From a virus: DNA of 40,518 bases. The notes under the pieces were generated by a model, which was not told where the DNA came from, searched no databases, and worked only from the letters and a program-made list of their open reading frames with translations. A program made the translations under genes and the position numbers. The DNA lies in the IMG/VR virus record IMGVR_UViG_3300025133_000263, positions 1 to 40,518 of that record. One strand, 5' to 3'. Of the stretch, positions 31,057 to 39,124 are shown in pieces (within the stretch, counting starts at the first letter, position 1; every line of letters begins with the position of its first letter).

Positions 31057-33062
31057 TTCCATTCCTTCTTATCGGCCCAGTTTGTCATTGTCGTCTCCAA
31101 GTCAGCGATCACAGGAACCGGGCCGAATAAGCCCGTGAACGCTTCCATTTCACGCTGAACAATCAGCGCAACCTCTCTCAAATCAGATTGAGCGCAGTCT
31201 ACTTGGATCTCATCGTGGACTGTGCTGGTCGTTACCGCTGGAAGAAGACCGTGCTGCTCCAGCAGCCATAGCTTTACGAGACTGAACCTAGTCAGTTCAG
31301 CCGCGCTCCCCTGTACGAGGCACGCAAACATGGAGCGCTCCTCCTCCGCCACAGCCGACTCATTATCCCAGAGGAGTCGCTTCCCGTGACACTCACGGCT
31401 CGTCCAATTCATAAAGGAGAGGCTACCCTTCCTCATTTTGCGGAGGAGCGCCTTCTTCGTCCGATCAATCTCCGGGTTTCGCTGGTGGTAGGCTCGGTGA
31501 TAAGACTTCGCCTGTTTCTCCTCCATCATCAAATCGGGGTTAGTCATCAGAAGAGTTGGGCCTCCTCCATACGGCACTCCGAAGTTAATGACCTTCGCAG
31601 CCCCTCGTTGCCGCTTCCAGTCGGAACTGGCAGGGTCAGCCCCGAAAATCTCCTGCGCCACAATCCCGTGAACGTCTGAAGACTCCTCGTTCTCCCGTGC
31701 TAAGCGATAATCCTCGTAGTCTATCAGCTGATCGCATAGCCGAGCATAAGACTCCGACTGATACGCTCCCAGAAGCGTCTCGTTCTGCGTAATCCACGCC
31801 AGCATTCTCAGCTCAATCTGCGAGTAGTCGCAATAAACGCGTGCCCTCCCAGGCTCAACGACGAAGGCTCGCCTCACCATCTTCGATAAGACTGGGTGTC
31901 GATTGGGGATATTCTGGAAATTAGGCTTACTCGAAGAGAGTCTGCCACTAGCGGCTCCATGCTGATTGAAGCTCGGATGGACGTACCCGGCTGAGTCAGC
32001 CTTCATAATCAGGCTGTCCGTGTAGGTACTCAGCACCTTGTATCGAGCCCTCCACTCCATCAATGGGTCAATGCCCTCGTGTAGAGGCTTCAGATTAGTG
32101 AGTGCAGCTCGGTCCACGGCAGGCTCATTTCCGCTCTCGGTCATCTTAGTGACCGGCAGTCCCAAGTCTTGGTAGAGAAGAGTCCGAACCGCTCGGTCGT
32201 TATTCCAAGCCAAGTCTACCCCAAACAGATTCTGTAGCTCCCGTCCTCCGGTATCCAGCTCATTATTGAGCTGGACCTTCACCCGTTCGAGGTAGTCGGT
32301 ATCGATCAGCTGCCCTCGGTACTCCATGTCGGCAATGGCTCGAACGAGGAGCATTTCATTCTCGTACAAAGATCGTCGTCTAACCTCCCACGGCTTACCC
32401 AGTCCCATAGCTTTTGACCTCTGCACTCGGTCGAGTGCAAGCGTGTGTCCAACGTCCCTGCAAGCGTACTCAGCCTCTAGAGGAACCGGCACCTCTTGGT
32501 GCCCGTTCTTATCGAGGTAGGCAGTCCGAGAGATCCTCAACGACTTAGCCCGAGCCCGAATCCAATGCTCCACTGCGTCCTTCATCTCAATCGCATCTTC
32601 ATAGGGAGAAGCGCCGATTTGCATAACGACCTTCTCCAGTTGCATAGCCCTCGCCTCGTCTATGAGGTAAGCCTGGATCATTGTGTCGTGAATCGGAGTC
32701 CACGGAGGCACGGCCCAGTCGTCGGCCCGAGCCATATTAATGTCGAACTTGAGATTATGCCCCACCAGCTCTGGGGCCTTCTTGAGCACGTCCGAGAAAG
32801 CTGCCTTCGCGTGGTCCACATTGGCTTGCCGATCAGTCGTCCTGTGCGCGACCGGGACGTACCACGCCCTCGGGCCATCTCCTCTCCAGTACCCGACTGA
32901 ATAGCCTATAGGCTTCTGCCCGTCCCAATATCTCAATCCGCTCGTTTCAAAGTCGAAGCCCACTACAGACGCAGACGACAGCTCATTTACCATTGTCGTC
33001 AAATCCTCAGAGGTCGTTACGAGTTTATGCCCAGCTGTCATCTTCGTCGGTACCAACATCAT
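31053..33062 (-). CDS. Family A DNA polymerase with 3'-5' exonuclease
   Basis: 669 residues. The exonuclease motif FDFETSG (Asp37, Glu39) lies at the N-terminus. Polymerase motif A CDYSQIELRM (about 411-420), motif B RGAAKVINFGVPYG (about 485-498) and motif C TVHDEIQVD (around 616) are all present. No 5'-3' exonuclease domain, as usual in phages. It replicates the phage genome. ATG 33062 is chosen because it shares ATGA with the upstream stop and has AGGAG 8 nt away. It probably works with the SSB and, possibly, the distant clamp. Confidence 0.95.
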   Translation of the reverse strand: MMLVPTKMTAGHKLVTTSEDLTTMVNELSSASVVGFDFETSGLRYWDGQKPIGYSVGYWRGDGPRAWYVPVAHRTTDRQANVDHAKAAFSDVLKKAPELVGHNLKFDINMARADDWAVPPWTPIHDTMIQAYLIDEARAMQLEKVVMQIGASPYEDAIEMKDAVEHWIRARAKSLRISRTAYLDKNGHQEVPVPLEAEYACRDVGHTLALDRVQRSKAMGLGKPWEVRRRSLYENEMLLVRAIADMEYRGQLIDTDYLERVKVQLNNELDTGGRELQNLFGVDLAWNNDRAVRTLLYQDLGLPVTKMTESGNEPAVDRAALTNLKPLHEGIDPLMEWRARYKVLSTYTDSLIMKADSAGYVHPSFNQHGAASGRLSSSKPNFQNIPNRHPVLSKMVRRAFVVEPGRARVYCDYSQIELRMLAWITQNETLLGAYQSESYARLCDQLIDYEDYRLARENEESSDVHGIVAQEIFGADPASSDWKRQRGAAKVINFGVPYGGGPTLLMTNPDLMMEEKQAKSYHRAYHQRNPEIDRTKKALLRKMRKGSLSFMNWTSRECHGKRLLWDNESAVAEEERSMFACLVQGSAAELTRFSLVKLWLLEQHGLLPAVTTSTVHDEIQVDCAQSDLREVALIVQREMEAFTGLFGPVPVIADLETTMTNWADKKEWK

Positions 33063-33403
33063 AGGGCTTGCTCCTCTCCAATCCACGTCACCAGGGAACT
33101 CCGGTAGCCTGAGTCGTCCATCGCTGCTACTAAGTGCTCTGGCGTGATCTCAACGACGCCCTCTCTAGCAGTCGGGTGCCCGACTATGGATAGCTCTCCG
33201 CCACGCCACATAATCCTGATCTCGCCTATCGGAGTCTCGCCCTTCTCAAAGGAGCACACCGATAGGAGAAACAGCCCTGGGTCGCACAGCCGCGTTTCAT
33301 CAGGCTCCGAGCCGCCAGTCACGTCTCTAAGATCGAGCGACCAGCACGCTACTTTCCTAATGTCAGAGCGACTGATATCGATTGATCCATATGAAGTTTT
33401 CAT
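33059..33403 (-). CDS. Hypothetical protein, 114 aa
   Basis: Begins MKTSYGSIDISRSDIRKV; beta-rich, with an IGEIRIMWRGGELSIVG hairpin and an acidic end. No family recognised. Coupled on both sides by ATGA overlaps; GGAGG SD. Confidence 0.75.
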   Translation of the reverse strand: MKTSYGSIDISRSDIRKVACWSLDLRDVTGGSEPDETRLCDPGLFLLSVCSFEKGETPIGEIRIMWRGGELSIVGHPTAREGVVEITPEHLVAAMDDSGYRSSLVTWIGEEQAL

Positions 33404-33741
33404 TTCCTCCTCCTCCGTAACTTAAAGAATCTGTGTCCAGACAACGTCCTGTCGCCTGTAATGACCCGAGCAACGGCAGAGAGCGTTTTATATCGCTCAG
33501 CCTCTGGGCCATATGGAGAGTGGGGCTGGGACTCGTCATAGACGTATCGCCAGTGCCCCTTTGGATTGTCAGGAACCGGAGGCACCACAGCCACAGTGTG
33601 GCGCACTCCGAGATAGTGAACGCTGAGAGCGTTGCCTACCTTTAGATCGCGTGAGTTGAAGTCTACGTCCCCCTCCCTCATGACCTCCTGGATCAGCCCG
33701 GTGACATCGTGGAACGACCCTCTGTACCCCCAGCGCTTCAT
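33400..33741 (-). CDS. Hypothetical protein with DUF2924-like end, 113 aa
   Basis: The C-terminal YKTLSAVARVITGDRTLSGHRFFKL follows the pattern of DUF2924 ends (Y-x-LSA-x-A-x-x-ITG...FF-x-L), found in proteins near recombinases. The middle contains ALSVHYLGVRHTVAVV. It may bind DNA. ATGA coupling on both sides. Confidence 0.74.
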   Translation of the reverse strand: MKRWGYRGSFHDVTGLIQEVMREGDVDFNSRDLKVGNALSVHYLGVRHTVAVVPPVPDNPKGHWRYVYDESQPHSPYGPEAERYKTLSAVARVITGDRTLSGHRFFKLRRRRK

Positions 33742-34157
33742 TTCCTGACCTTGGGAGGTGGTACTCGCCTCTTTAAGGCTCGCAATACGCGCTGGACCAC
33801 GCTTTGAGGCACGTGGTTAGGTGGTGGCTCCTCTTCGAGCCTAAGTCGGCCTAAGTACCCTTTGTCGCCCTGCCAGCAGGACGCAGCAAACACGCACCCA
33901 GCGCATAGGCCCCGAGTCGGTGAGTATTTCTTCCGAAAGCACGTAGGAGCGTACTCCGCCTCAGAGGAAGCAATGGCTAATAAAGCCAGTGCCTCTCCCT
34001 CCGTCCCTGAGAACGAAGAAAGCCCCGCACCGACGAGAGCCGCCTGAGTATCCTCAGTGACCTTCGCCGATGCGAGGCTAGATATCGGAGCCAGCACCCT
34101 CCCAGAAGTGTTACTCCGATCTCCCCAACTTTTTCCAGACTTTTTCCCACGCGGCAT
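33738..34157 (-). CDS. Cys-cluster protein, 139 aa
   Basis: Lys-rich N-terminus and a Cys cluster, CFRKKYSPTRGLCAGCVFAASC, in the pattern C-x11-C-x2-C-x5-C. It is followed by a basic end (LKRRVPPPKVRK). This cluster resembles Fe-S or zinc sites of small phage proteins. Starts at ATG 34157 (GAGGG upstream); overlaps the sigma-like gene by about 47 nt, a longer overlap than usual here. Confidence 0.72.
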   Translation of the reverse strand: MPRGKKSGKSWGDRSNTSGRVLAPISSLASAKVTEDTQAALVGAGLSSFSGTEGEALALLAIASSEAEYAPTCFRKKYSPTRGLCAGCVFAASCWQGDKGYLGRLRLEEEPPPNHVPQSVVQRVLRALKRRVPPPKVRK

Positions 34158-34782
34158 CTTTTTCCCTCGGAGTCGCTGACATAGCGTCCTCCACACTCTC
34201 TATGCCCACAGATCGTAAAAAGTCAGCAGCCTTCTTCTTAATCGCCCAATAACGCTGCCGAACGACCCGACCGTCGCCGCTGTGTAGTCCGGTAATCGCT
34301 CCGATTTCGCTAGAGGTCCAGCCATCCGCCCTCATCCTGATTAGAGCGTACTCGGCTGGCGTAAACCTGTGCTTTAGTAGCTCCTCCCAGAACTGAGCGT
34401 CGGATTGTCGCTCAACTGCGTAGACCGCGTCTTCAGGACTATCACCACTCTCCACGGTTCTAAGAACTCCGAGCATTCGGTCCTCGCTAAGGTTGGACGA
34501 CTTCCATCCGCCGCCTCGATCAGCCGACTTCTTAATGTCAGTCCAAAGTCGGAGCTTTTTGCGCCTAAGAGCGCAATTCAGATAGGCTGGGGGAGGCTTG
34601 CCCTCATTTCCTATAGCCCATTGTCGACAAGCTCCGACGACAGCGAGCGATAACTGTTGCTCCGCGTCTTGTATCGTCATCCCGAGCCATTCTAGTCCTC
34701 TGATCCCGGAAGCGATTTGCCTACACCGCTTCCGAGTTTCGCTGACACACTGCGCTTCCCACGCTGAGGCTGTGGGTTTCAT
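34111..34782 (-). CDS. Sigma-factor-like protein, 223 aa
   Basis: An N-terminal helical block with GMTIQDAEQQLSLAVVGACRQW resembles sigma region 2. The C-terminal TPAEYALIRMRADGWTSSEIGAITGL...RQRYWAIKKKAADFL resembles region 4, with a helix-turn-helix. The layout fits an ECF-like or phage sigma. It may direct host RNA polymerase to phage promoters, for instance the CTTAAC/TACAAT family in this window (inference). ATGA overlap with the von Willebrand A gene. Confidence 0.62.
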   Translation of the reverse strand: MKPTASAWEAQCVSETRKRCRQIASGIRGLEWLGMTIQDAEQQLSLAVVGACRQWAIGNEGKPPPAYLNCALRRKKLRLWTDIKKSADRGGGWKSSNLSEDRMLGVLRTVESGDSPEDAVYAVERQSDAQFWEELLKHRFTPAEYALIRMRADGWTSSEIGAITGLHSGDGRVVRQRYWAIKKKAADFLRSVGIESVEDAMSATPREKDAAWEKVWKKLGRSE

Positions 34783-37244
34783 CGGCGACCCCCGCTGGAC
34801 TGGATCAGAAGATCACTGAGCTGCCGCATAACCGCATTGCTAAGCCCCACGCCGCTCTCAATCAAAACATGACCAGTCGCCGCTCGATGTCCCCGTCTCT
34901 CTTGGTTGGGGTAGAAGCTCGCGTACTTCTCCTCATGACCGCGTCCGTAGTAGCCAGCGCCGATCCCAACGCCGATCCCGTATACCTCGATTCCAGCCTG
35001 AGCCACGGTCTCCACGCAGTCCCTCAGATGGCGATCTTCAATCCCGTGGTCGTTTGCTCCAGCTGGGAGTCCGTCCGCGATAACAATCATCACTAGTCGG
35101 TCGCAGTCCCCAGCGTTCTTCACCGCGTATTTTGCAGACTCAATCACCGATTCCCCGTCAAGGTTCGCAGCGTACCCAGTCACATATGGGATTGCTCCTC
35201 CGTCATCTGATAGCCCAGGAGCCGATACAAACTCATGCATCCAGAGCGCTGAACTCCAACGCGACCATCGGCAATGCTGTTCCGAGTTCCCGGCAGAATC
35301 AGTGTAGGTGACCATATCCCTAGAAGCTCCGCTGCACTTAGCCGCATAGGAGTTGGTGTACCCCACAACAGAATGAGGCACTCCGCAGAGTCTAAGAGCG
35401 TCGTGAAGAACCATTGCCGTCATCGCTGCGTACCCAGCCTTAGACGTGACTCTGTAGGCCAGAGGCTTCCCGCAGCGGACCTGCTTACCTCGGTCGTCGT
35501 CCCACCGCTTCCGACTACAGGATTCCCCTTTCTGGTTGACCTCTCCGTGGATTGGACACGTCTGCTGTGGAGCGCTGTCTCCCATGCTACCAGAGCAGTC
35601 GACTACGATCTGGACGTAAGTGTTTTCCGCCAGCTGGTTGAAGTTATCGGAGAAGATATGAACACTGTCAAACCCCATCGCCAGCCCCGGCAAAGCGTCA
35701 GGGTCAAGGCTGTCGCCCTCCTCTAAGCCACCCACTCGCAAGTTCTGCTTTTGGGCCTTGATCGCGCATCTGAGGTGATTGGCCATAACCGTAGCCGCTG
35801 GCCCAGCCGCCTGACGGAGCCCCTTCGCTGCCTTAGTCGCTTCCTTCCTCTTTGAGCGGTTATACTGCTCCCATTTATCCTGACTCGCCGCTCCAGGATA
35901 GACTAAGTACGGTCGGTTATTAGCGTCAGTCTGGTGAATCCCCGCGATAATCTCGCTGGATGTTTTCAGTTCACCGTAATCGCCTCCGCAGCACGCATCT
36001 GCCGCGTCTATGACCTCTGACGGAGCCTTCATATCCACTTCGCCGACTCCATTTTCGTTGGTCTTACCGTCCTCACTTTTGCCCTTTTCAGGCTCAGAAT
36101 CCGGGGAGTCTCCTTCCCCTTCATTGTCGCCTTCGCTGGACCCGTCCTCTCCGTCGTCACCTCCTGCGTTATCACCTTCTTCGGAGCCTTCTTCGGAGCC
36201 CTCACCCTCAGAGTCATCAGAGTCGTCAGACCCGTTGCCTGACTCATTGTCGTCTCCATCCCCGTCCTCATCCGAGTCCTCATCTCCGTGGTCGATATCG
36301 TTGGAGTCCTCGTCCGAGTCCTCGTCCGAGTCCTCAGAGTCGCTATCCGAAGATCCGCCTGACTCCTCCTCAGTGTCAGACTCAGTGTCCGAGTCCTCCT
36401 TGCCCTGGGGAGAGCCGCTACCTTCCTCAGACTCCTCAGACGACGACTCACCTTCTTCTTCTGACTCACCCGGCTTCCCGAGATCTCCGATATCAGTCCC
36501 GTCCGCATCGTCAGTAGCCATATCCTGGAGCGCCTTCAGCTTATGCCAAACAGCCTCGGCTGCGTCACACACCTCGTCACTTGATTCGGCGAGAAGTCCT
36601 AAGTGGCACTCATCCTGAAGGTAATCGAGGAGCAGCGAAGTGGTTGGGTTAATATCCTCCTGCTTCACGTGCCCTCCGTGAACACGCAGCATGGCTTGAA
36701 TAAGAGCCATAAACTGACCGACCGGCTGCTCAGACCCTTCAGGGACGTACTCAGGGTCACACGCCTTCGCGCCTCCCGTTTCTCGGATAACTACCTCGTG
36801 GGTCGCTTTAAGATGTCGCCGACTTCCAGGGTTAATCGCTTGCCACTTTCGCTCAATGTAAAAGTCCTCAAAGACGTTAGCGAGGAGCATTACCCGTCCT
36901 CGCTGGAATACCAGTTCGCCATCTGCATCCAGCTCGGAGCCCCATTTCTCGAGTCGACTCTCGTATACCACACCGTCCGAGTACTCAACATGAGCACACT
37001 CGTGGTCCAGAAGACCTCGCCAAGCCCACTGATGCTCCTCAGTCGCGTCCTCCCGAGCCGCATAGTTCGGTACGGTCAGCGTTCTAGTTTTCCAGTTCCA
37101 GCTGGCTCCTACGCCACGAGACTGAACTACGATGTCCGGCGCTCGTACCAGAGCCCGAGCCGTCCGCTCTGCTGCGGATTGCAGCGCTTCCATCGCTGCT
37201 TGTGGACTAAATAGTCCTTTTGGTTTGAATGGTGGTGGTGTCAT
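34779..37244 (-). CDS. CobT-like protein with von Willebrand A domain
   Basis: 821 residues. The N-terminal part has DHECAH (residues 80-85), an HExxH-type zinc motif seen in CobT-like phage proteins. A very acidic Ser/Glu/Asp linker of about 150 residues (about 245-400) follows. A von Willebrand A domain begins near residue 548 with the MIDAS sequence DCSGSMG. A Cys group (TCPIHG ... CSRKRWDD ... RCGK) is inserted directly after it. Its AAA+ partner is at 37881. In bacteria CobT and CobS load cobalt into cobyrinate; a phage pair without CobN more likely remodels another complex (inference). SD AAGGAGG. Confidence 0.87.
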   Translation of the reverse strand: MTPPPFKPKGLFSPQAAMEALQSAAERTARALVRAPDIVVQSRGVGASWNWKTRTLTVPNYAAREDATEEHQWAWRGLLDHECAHVEYSDGVVYESRLEKWGSELDADGELVFQRGRVMLLANVFEDFYIERKWQAINPGSRRHLKATHEVVIRETGGAKACDPEYVPEGSEQPVGQFMALIQAMLRVHGGHVKQEDINPTTSLLLDYLQDECHLGLLAESSDEVCDAAEAVWHKLKALQDMATDDADGTDIGDLGKPGESEEEGESSSEESEEGSGSPQGKEDSDTESDTEEESGGSSDSDSEDSDEDSDEDSNDIDHGDEDSDEDGDGDDNESGNGSDDSDDSEGEGSEEGSEEGDNAGGDDGEDGSSEGDNEGEGDSPDSEPEKGKSEDGKTNENGVGEVDMKAPSEVIDAADACCGGDYGELKTSSEIIAGIHQTDANNRPYLVYPGAASQDKWEQYNRSKRKEATKAAKGLRQAAGPAATVMANHLRCAIKAQKQNLRVGGLEEGDSLDPDALPGLAMGFDSVHIFSDNFNQLAENTYVQIVVDCSGSMGDSAPQQTCPIHGEVNQKGESCSRKRWDDDRGKQVRCGKPLAYRVTSKAGYAAMTAMVLHDALRLCGVPHSVVGYTNSYAAKCSGASRDMVTYTDSAGNSEQHCRWSRWSSALWMHEFVSAPGLSDDGGAIPYVTGYAANLDGESVIESAKYAVKNAGDCDRLVMIVIADGLPAGANDHGIEDRHLRDCVETVAQAGIEVYGIGVGIGAGYYGRGHEEKYASFYPNQERRGHRAATGHVLIESGVGLSNAVMRQLSDLLIQSSGGRR

Positions 37245-37879
37245 TATCTCGCCTCCTTGCGGTTTTCCATTTCCTTGAGTTTTCGTTTAAGCTGGATTTT
37301 GGCCAGCCGCCTCGCCCGATAATCTTCATCGGACTCAGCAAAGTCAGACTTCGGCTCCATATCTGCGATCCTCTGTTTCAGATCCTCGATGTCGGCTTCG
37401 ACCTTTCGCCACTTCGCATTCGCATCATACGAAGTGAACGACAATCTCCCTTTGTAGGCTAGATCCCACCCAGGTATAGGCTCCCATCCGTCCGCAGTCT
37501 CAGCCGCTCGGGACTTCTTCCCGAGAAGTCTCCGAGCAGTCTTCAGAGCTGCTTTCTCCATCGCGAACTCTGGTCGATGAGCGTGTAGTCCCATCGCCTC
37601 GAGTCCCTTTCGACTTCGGAAGTAATCATTGGGGTCGTCTTGTGTCTCCTGGGCCAGGAGCCACGCCTCGACCGCTTTGACGTCCATCGGCTTCTTCTTA
37701 TACGTCTTATTGAGCCCGGTAAAGATCTCTGCGTCCATATCGATCATTCCGATCCAGACGGTATAAGTCCCCACATCAGCTCTTGTGACAATAACAGCGT
37801 AAGCGTCGTCTCCAACGTACACCCCGCTCGAAATGGTTGGCCCTTTCCACAGCTCAGCTGCGATTGGTACTAGAGACAT
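37244..37879 (-). CDS. Hypothetical protein between CobS-like and CobT-like genes, 211 aa
   Basis: Beta-rich N-terminus (AYAVIVTRADVGTYTVWIGMID), then a basic/helical C-terminal half with a coiled coil (KVEADIEDLKQRIADME, AKIQLKRKLKEMENRK). Not recognised. Its place between the two partner genes suggests a third subunit or client. GGAGAG SD. Confidence 0.76.
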   Translation of the reverse strand: MSLVPIAAELWKGPTISSGVYVGDDAYAVIVTRADVGTYTVWIGMIDMDAEIFTGLNKTYKKKPMDVKAVEAWLLAQETQDDPNDYFRSRKGLEAMGLHAHRPEFAMEKAALKTARRLLGKKSRAAETADGWEPIPGWDLAYKGRLSFTSYDANAKWRKVEADIEDLKQRIADMEPKSDFAESDEDYRARRLAKIQLKRKLKEMENRKEAR

Positions 37880-37880
37880 T

Positions 37881-38957
37881 TTAACTCTCCTCTGATATGA
37901 CGAACATTCTGCGAATGATCTCGACTAGGGTGTCACGCTCAATTGACGACTTCTGCCGTCTGAGAAACGCTCCGTAAGCAGCCTGGAGTACATAGGAGTC
38001 GTCGTCTCCCGCCTCAATCGGCTTACCTTTCGCATTGACCTGACCCGCTGCGATTCGACGCGCCCAGTCGAGAAGCATCCGAGTGCTGAAGCCCCCGCTG
38101 ACCTCTCGGGATTGTCGTACTCCCTCAGCGACTCGCAGAATCCCCCGCAGGTGATCGTGATCGAGGTTGGGTACTTTGCTCGATATGCAGAGCTTCTCGG
38201 TATCCTGATCCATGTACGGACAGTCGATGAAACTGCCAAATCGGTCGAGGAGAGCCTCGTTCATATCGGAGTTCGTTCCTGCGTATGAGAATCGAGTCGA
38301 CTCCTGAGAAGCGCCCAGAGCGTTATCCGTTGCGAAGATCCGAAACTCCTCGTGCCTCCGTACATAGCGAGGAGGCTGTGCGTCCTCTAGGAGTACCGCT
38401 CCTTCAGGCTCCAGTATCGGGAAGAGTGCCATAGCAACTGGCGGACTGATCGCCGCAAACTCGTCAAGGAGCAGCCATCCCCCAGACTCAGCCGCAGCCG
38501 TAGCGATACCTGGGACGAACACTGTCCGTCCAGCCTCAGCGCCGATCCGACCCTTCAGATGTCGAACCGATGTTCCGATGTTCATGTTCACCCGCCAGAC
38601 AGGGATATTGCAGCGTGCTGCAATTTGCATCACAAGGCTCGTCTTGCCCGAGCCCTTCGGACCCGTAATCAGACAGGGTGTCCAGCTATTGCAAGCCCAG
38701 GGTTTTGGATTGTCGTGCGGCCAAACAGCCCACGCGAGTTCCCTCACCAGATCCTCTCGGAATACGTAGTTAGGGTCAATTGGCGGAACTCCGTGTGGTA
38801 TACACTCGTCTCCATCTTCGTCATAGTTGACCGCTTGAAACAGCTGAACATCGATCCCAGGTAGGACTAGCGGTTTCCATACTCTCGGCTTTCGGGGAGG
38901 CTTTGCTCCCGCAGTCGGCTTCTTCGATTTAGTGGTTGGTGGTTTGACTTTTGCCAT
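37881..38957 (-). CDS. CobS/MoxR-like AAA+ ATPase
   Basis: 358 residues. Walker A GPKGSGKTS (about 96-104), Walker B GGWLLLDEFA, sensor 1 FRIFATDN and the LLDRFG arginine-finger region mark a MoxR/CobS ATPase. The basic N-terminus is rich in Lys/Pro. It pairs with the CobT-like protein as an ATP-driven remodelling unit. Promoter P4 and a divergent GGA leader precede it. Confidence 0.9.
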   Translation of the reverse strand: MAKVKPPTTKSKKPTAGAKPPRKPRVWKPLVLPGIDVQLFQAVNYDEDGDECIPHGVPPIDPNYVFREDLVRELAWAVWPHDNPKPWACNSWTPCLITGPKGSGKTSLVMQIAARCNIPVWRVNMNIGTSVRHLKGRIGAEAGRTVFVPGIATAAAESGGWLLLDEFAAISPPVAMALFPILEPEGAVLLEDAQPPRYVRRHEEFRIFATDNALGASQESTRFSYAGTNSDMNEALLDRFGSFIDCPYMDQDTEKLCISSKVPNLDHDHLRGILRVAEGVRQSREVSGGFSTRMLLDWARRIAAGQVNAKGKPIEAGDDDSYVLQAAYGAFLRRQKSSIERDTLVEIIRRMFVISEES

Positions 38958-38960
38958 AAT

Positions 38961-38974
38961 GTGCCTCCAGGCTC
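38961..38974 (-). promoter_or_regulatory. Divergent GGA leader of the CobS-like gene
   Basis: The minus strand reads GAGCCTGGAGGCAC. The 3' half is identical to the other leaders, but pairing is only GCC/GGC around TGGA. It is 3 nt before the start codon. Weaker support than the perfect copies. Confidence 0.4.
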
Positions 38975-39020
38975 TTCTACTCTATCAAGGGGTTAGGCCA
39001 ATAACTGACCGTGGTAAGGA

Positions 39021-39034
39021 CGGGATAATCCCCG
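39021..39034 (-). promoter_or_regulatory. 5' hairpin of P4 transcripts
   Basis: CGGG-N6-CCCG hairpin beginning about 7 nt after the -10 box, so at the expected mRNA 5' end. Confidence 0.5.
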
Positions 39035-39040
39035 CTCATA

Positions 39041-39069
39041 CCTATAATGAAACTAACAATTCGATTGAA
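39041..39069 (-). promoter_or_regulatory. Promoter P4, diverged member of the family
   Basis: TTCAAT (39064-39069), 17 bp, TATAGG (39041-39046), with GTTTCAT ending the spacer as in P2. An ATTGTCG motif copy (39074-39080) abuts the upstream end. Confidence 0.5.
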
Positions 39070-39124
39070 CGTCATTGTCGTCTTAGCGGCAGGATCCGGT
39101 AGAGCCCGCCGCTCTGACGGGGAC

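Noticed and set aside
36010-36618. 202-residue Ser/Pro/Glu-rich ORF on the plus strand
   Set aside because: It is the antisense of the acidic linker of the CobT-like gene; the repeated GAN/TCN codons give a long open frame by composition.
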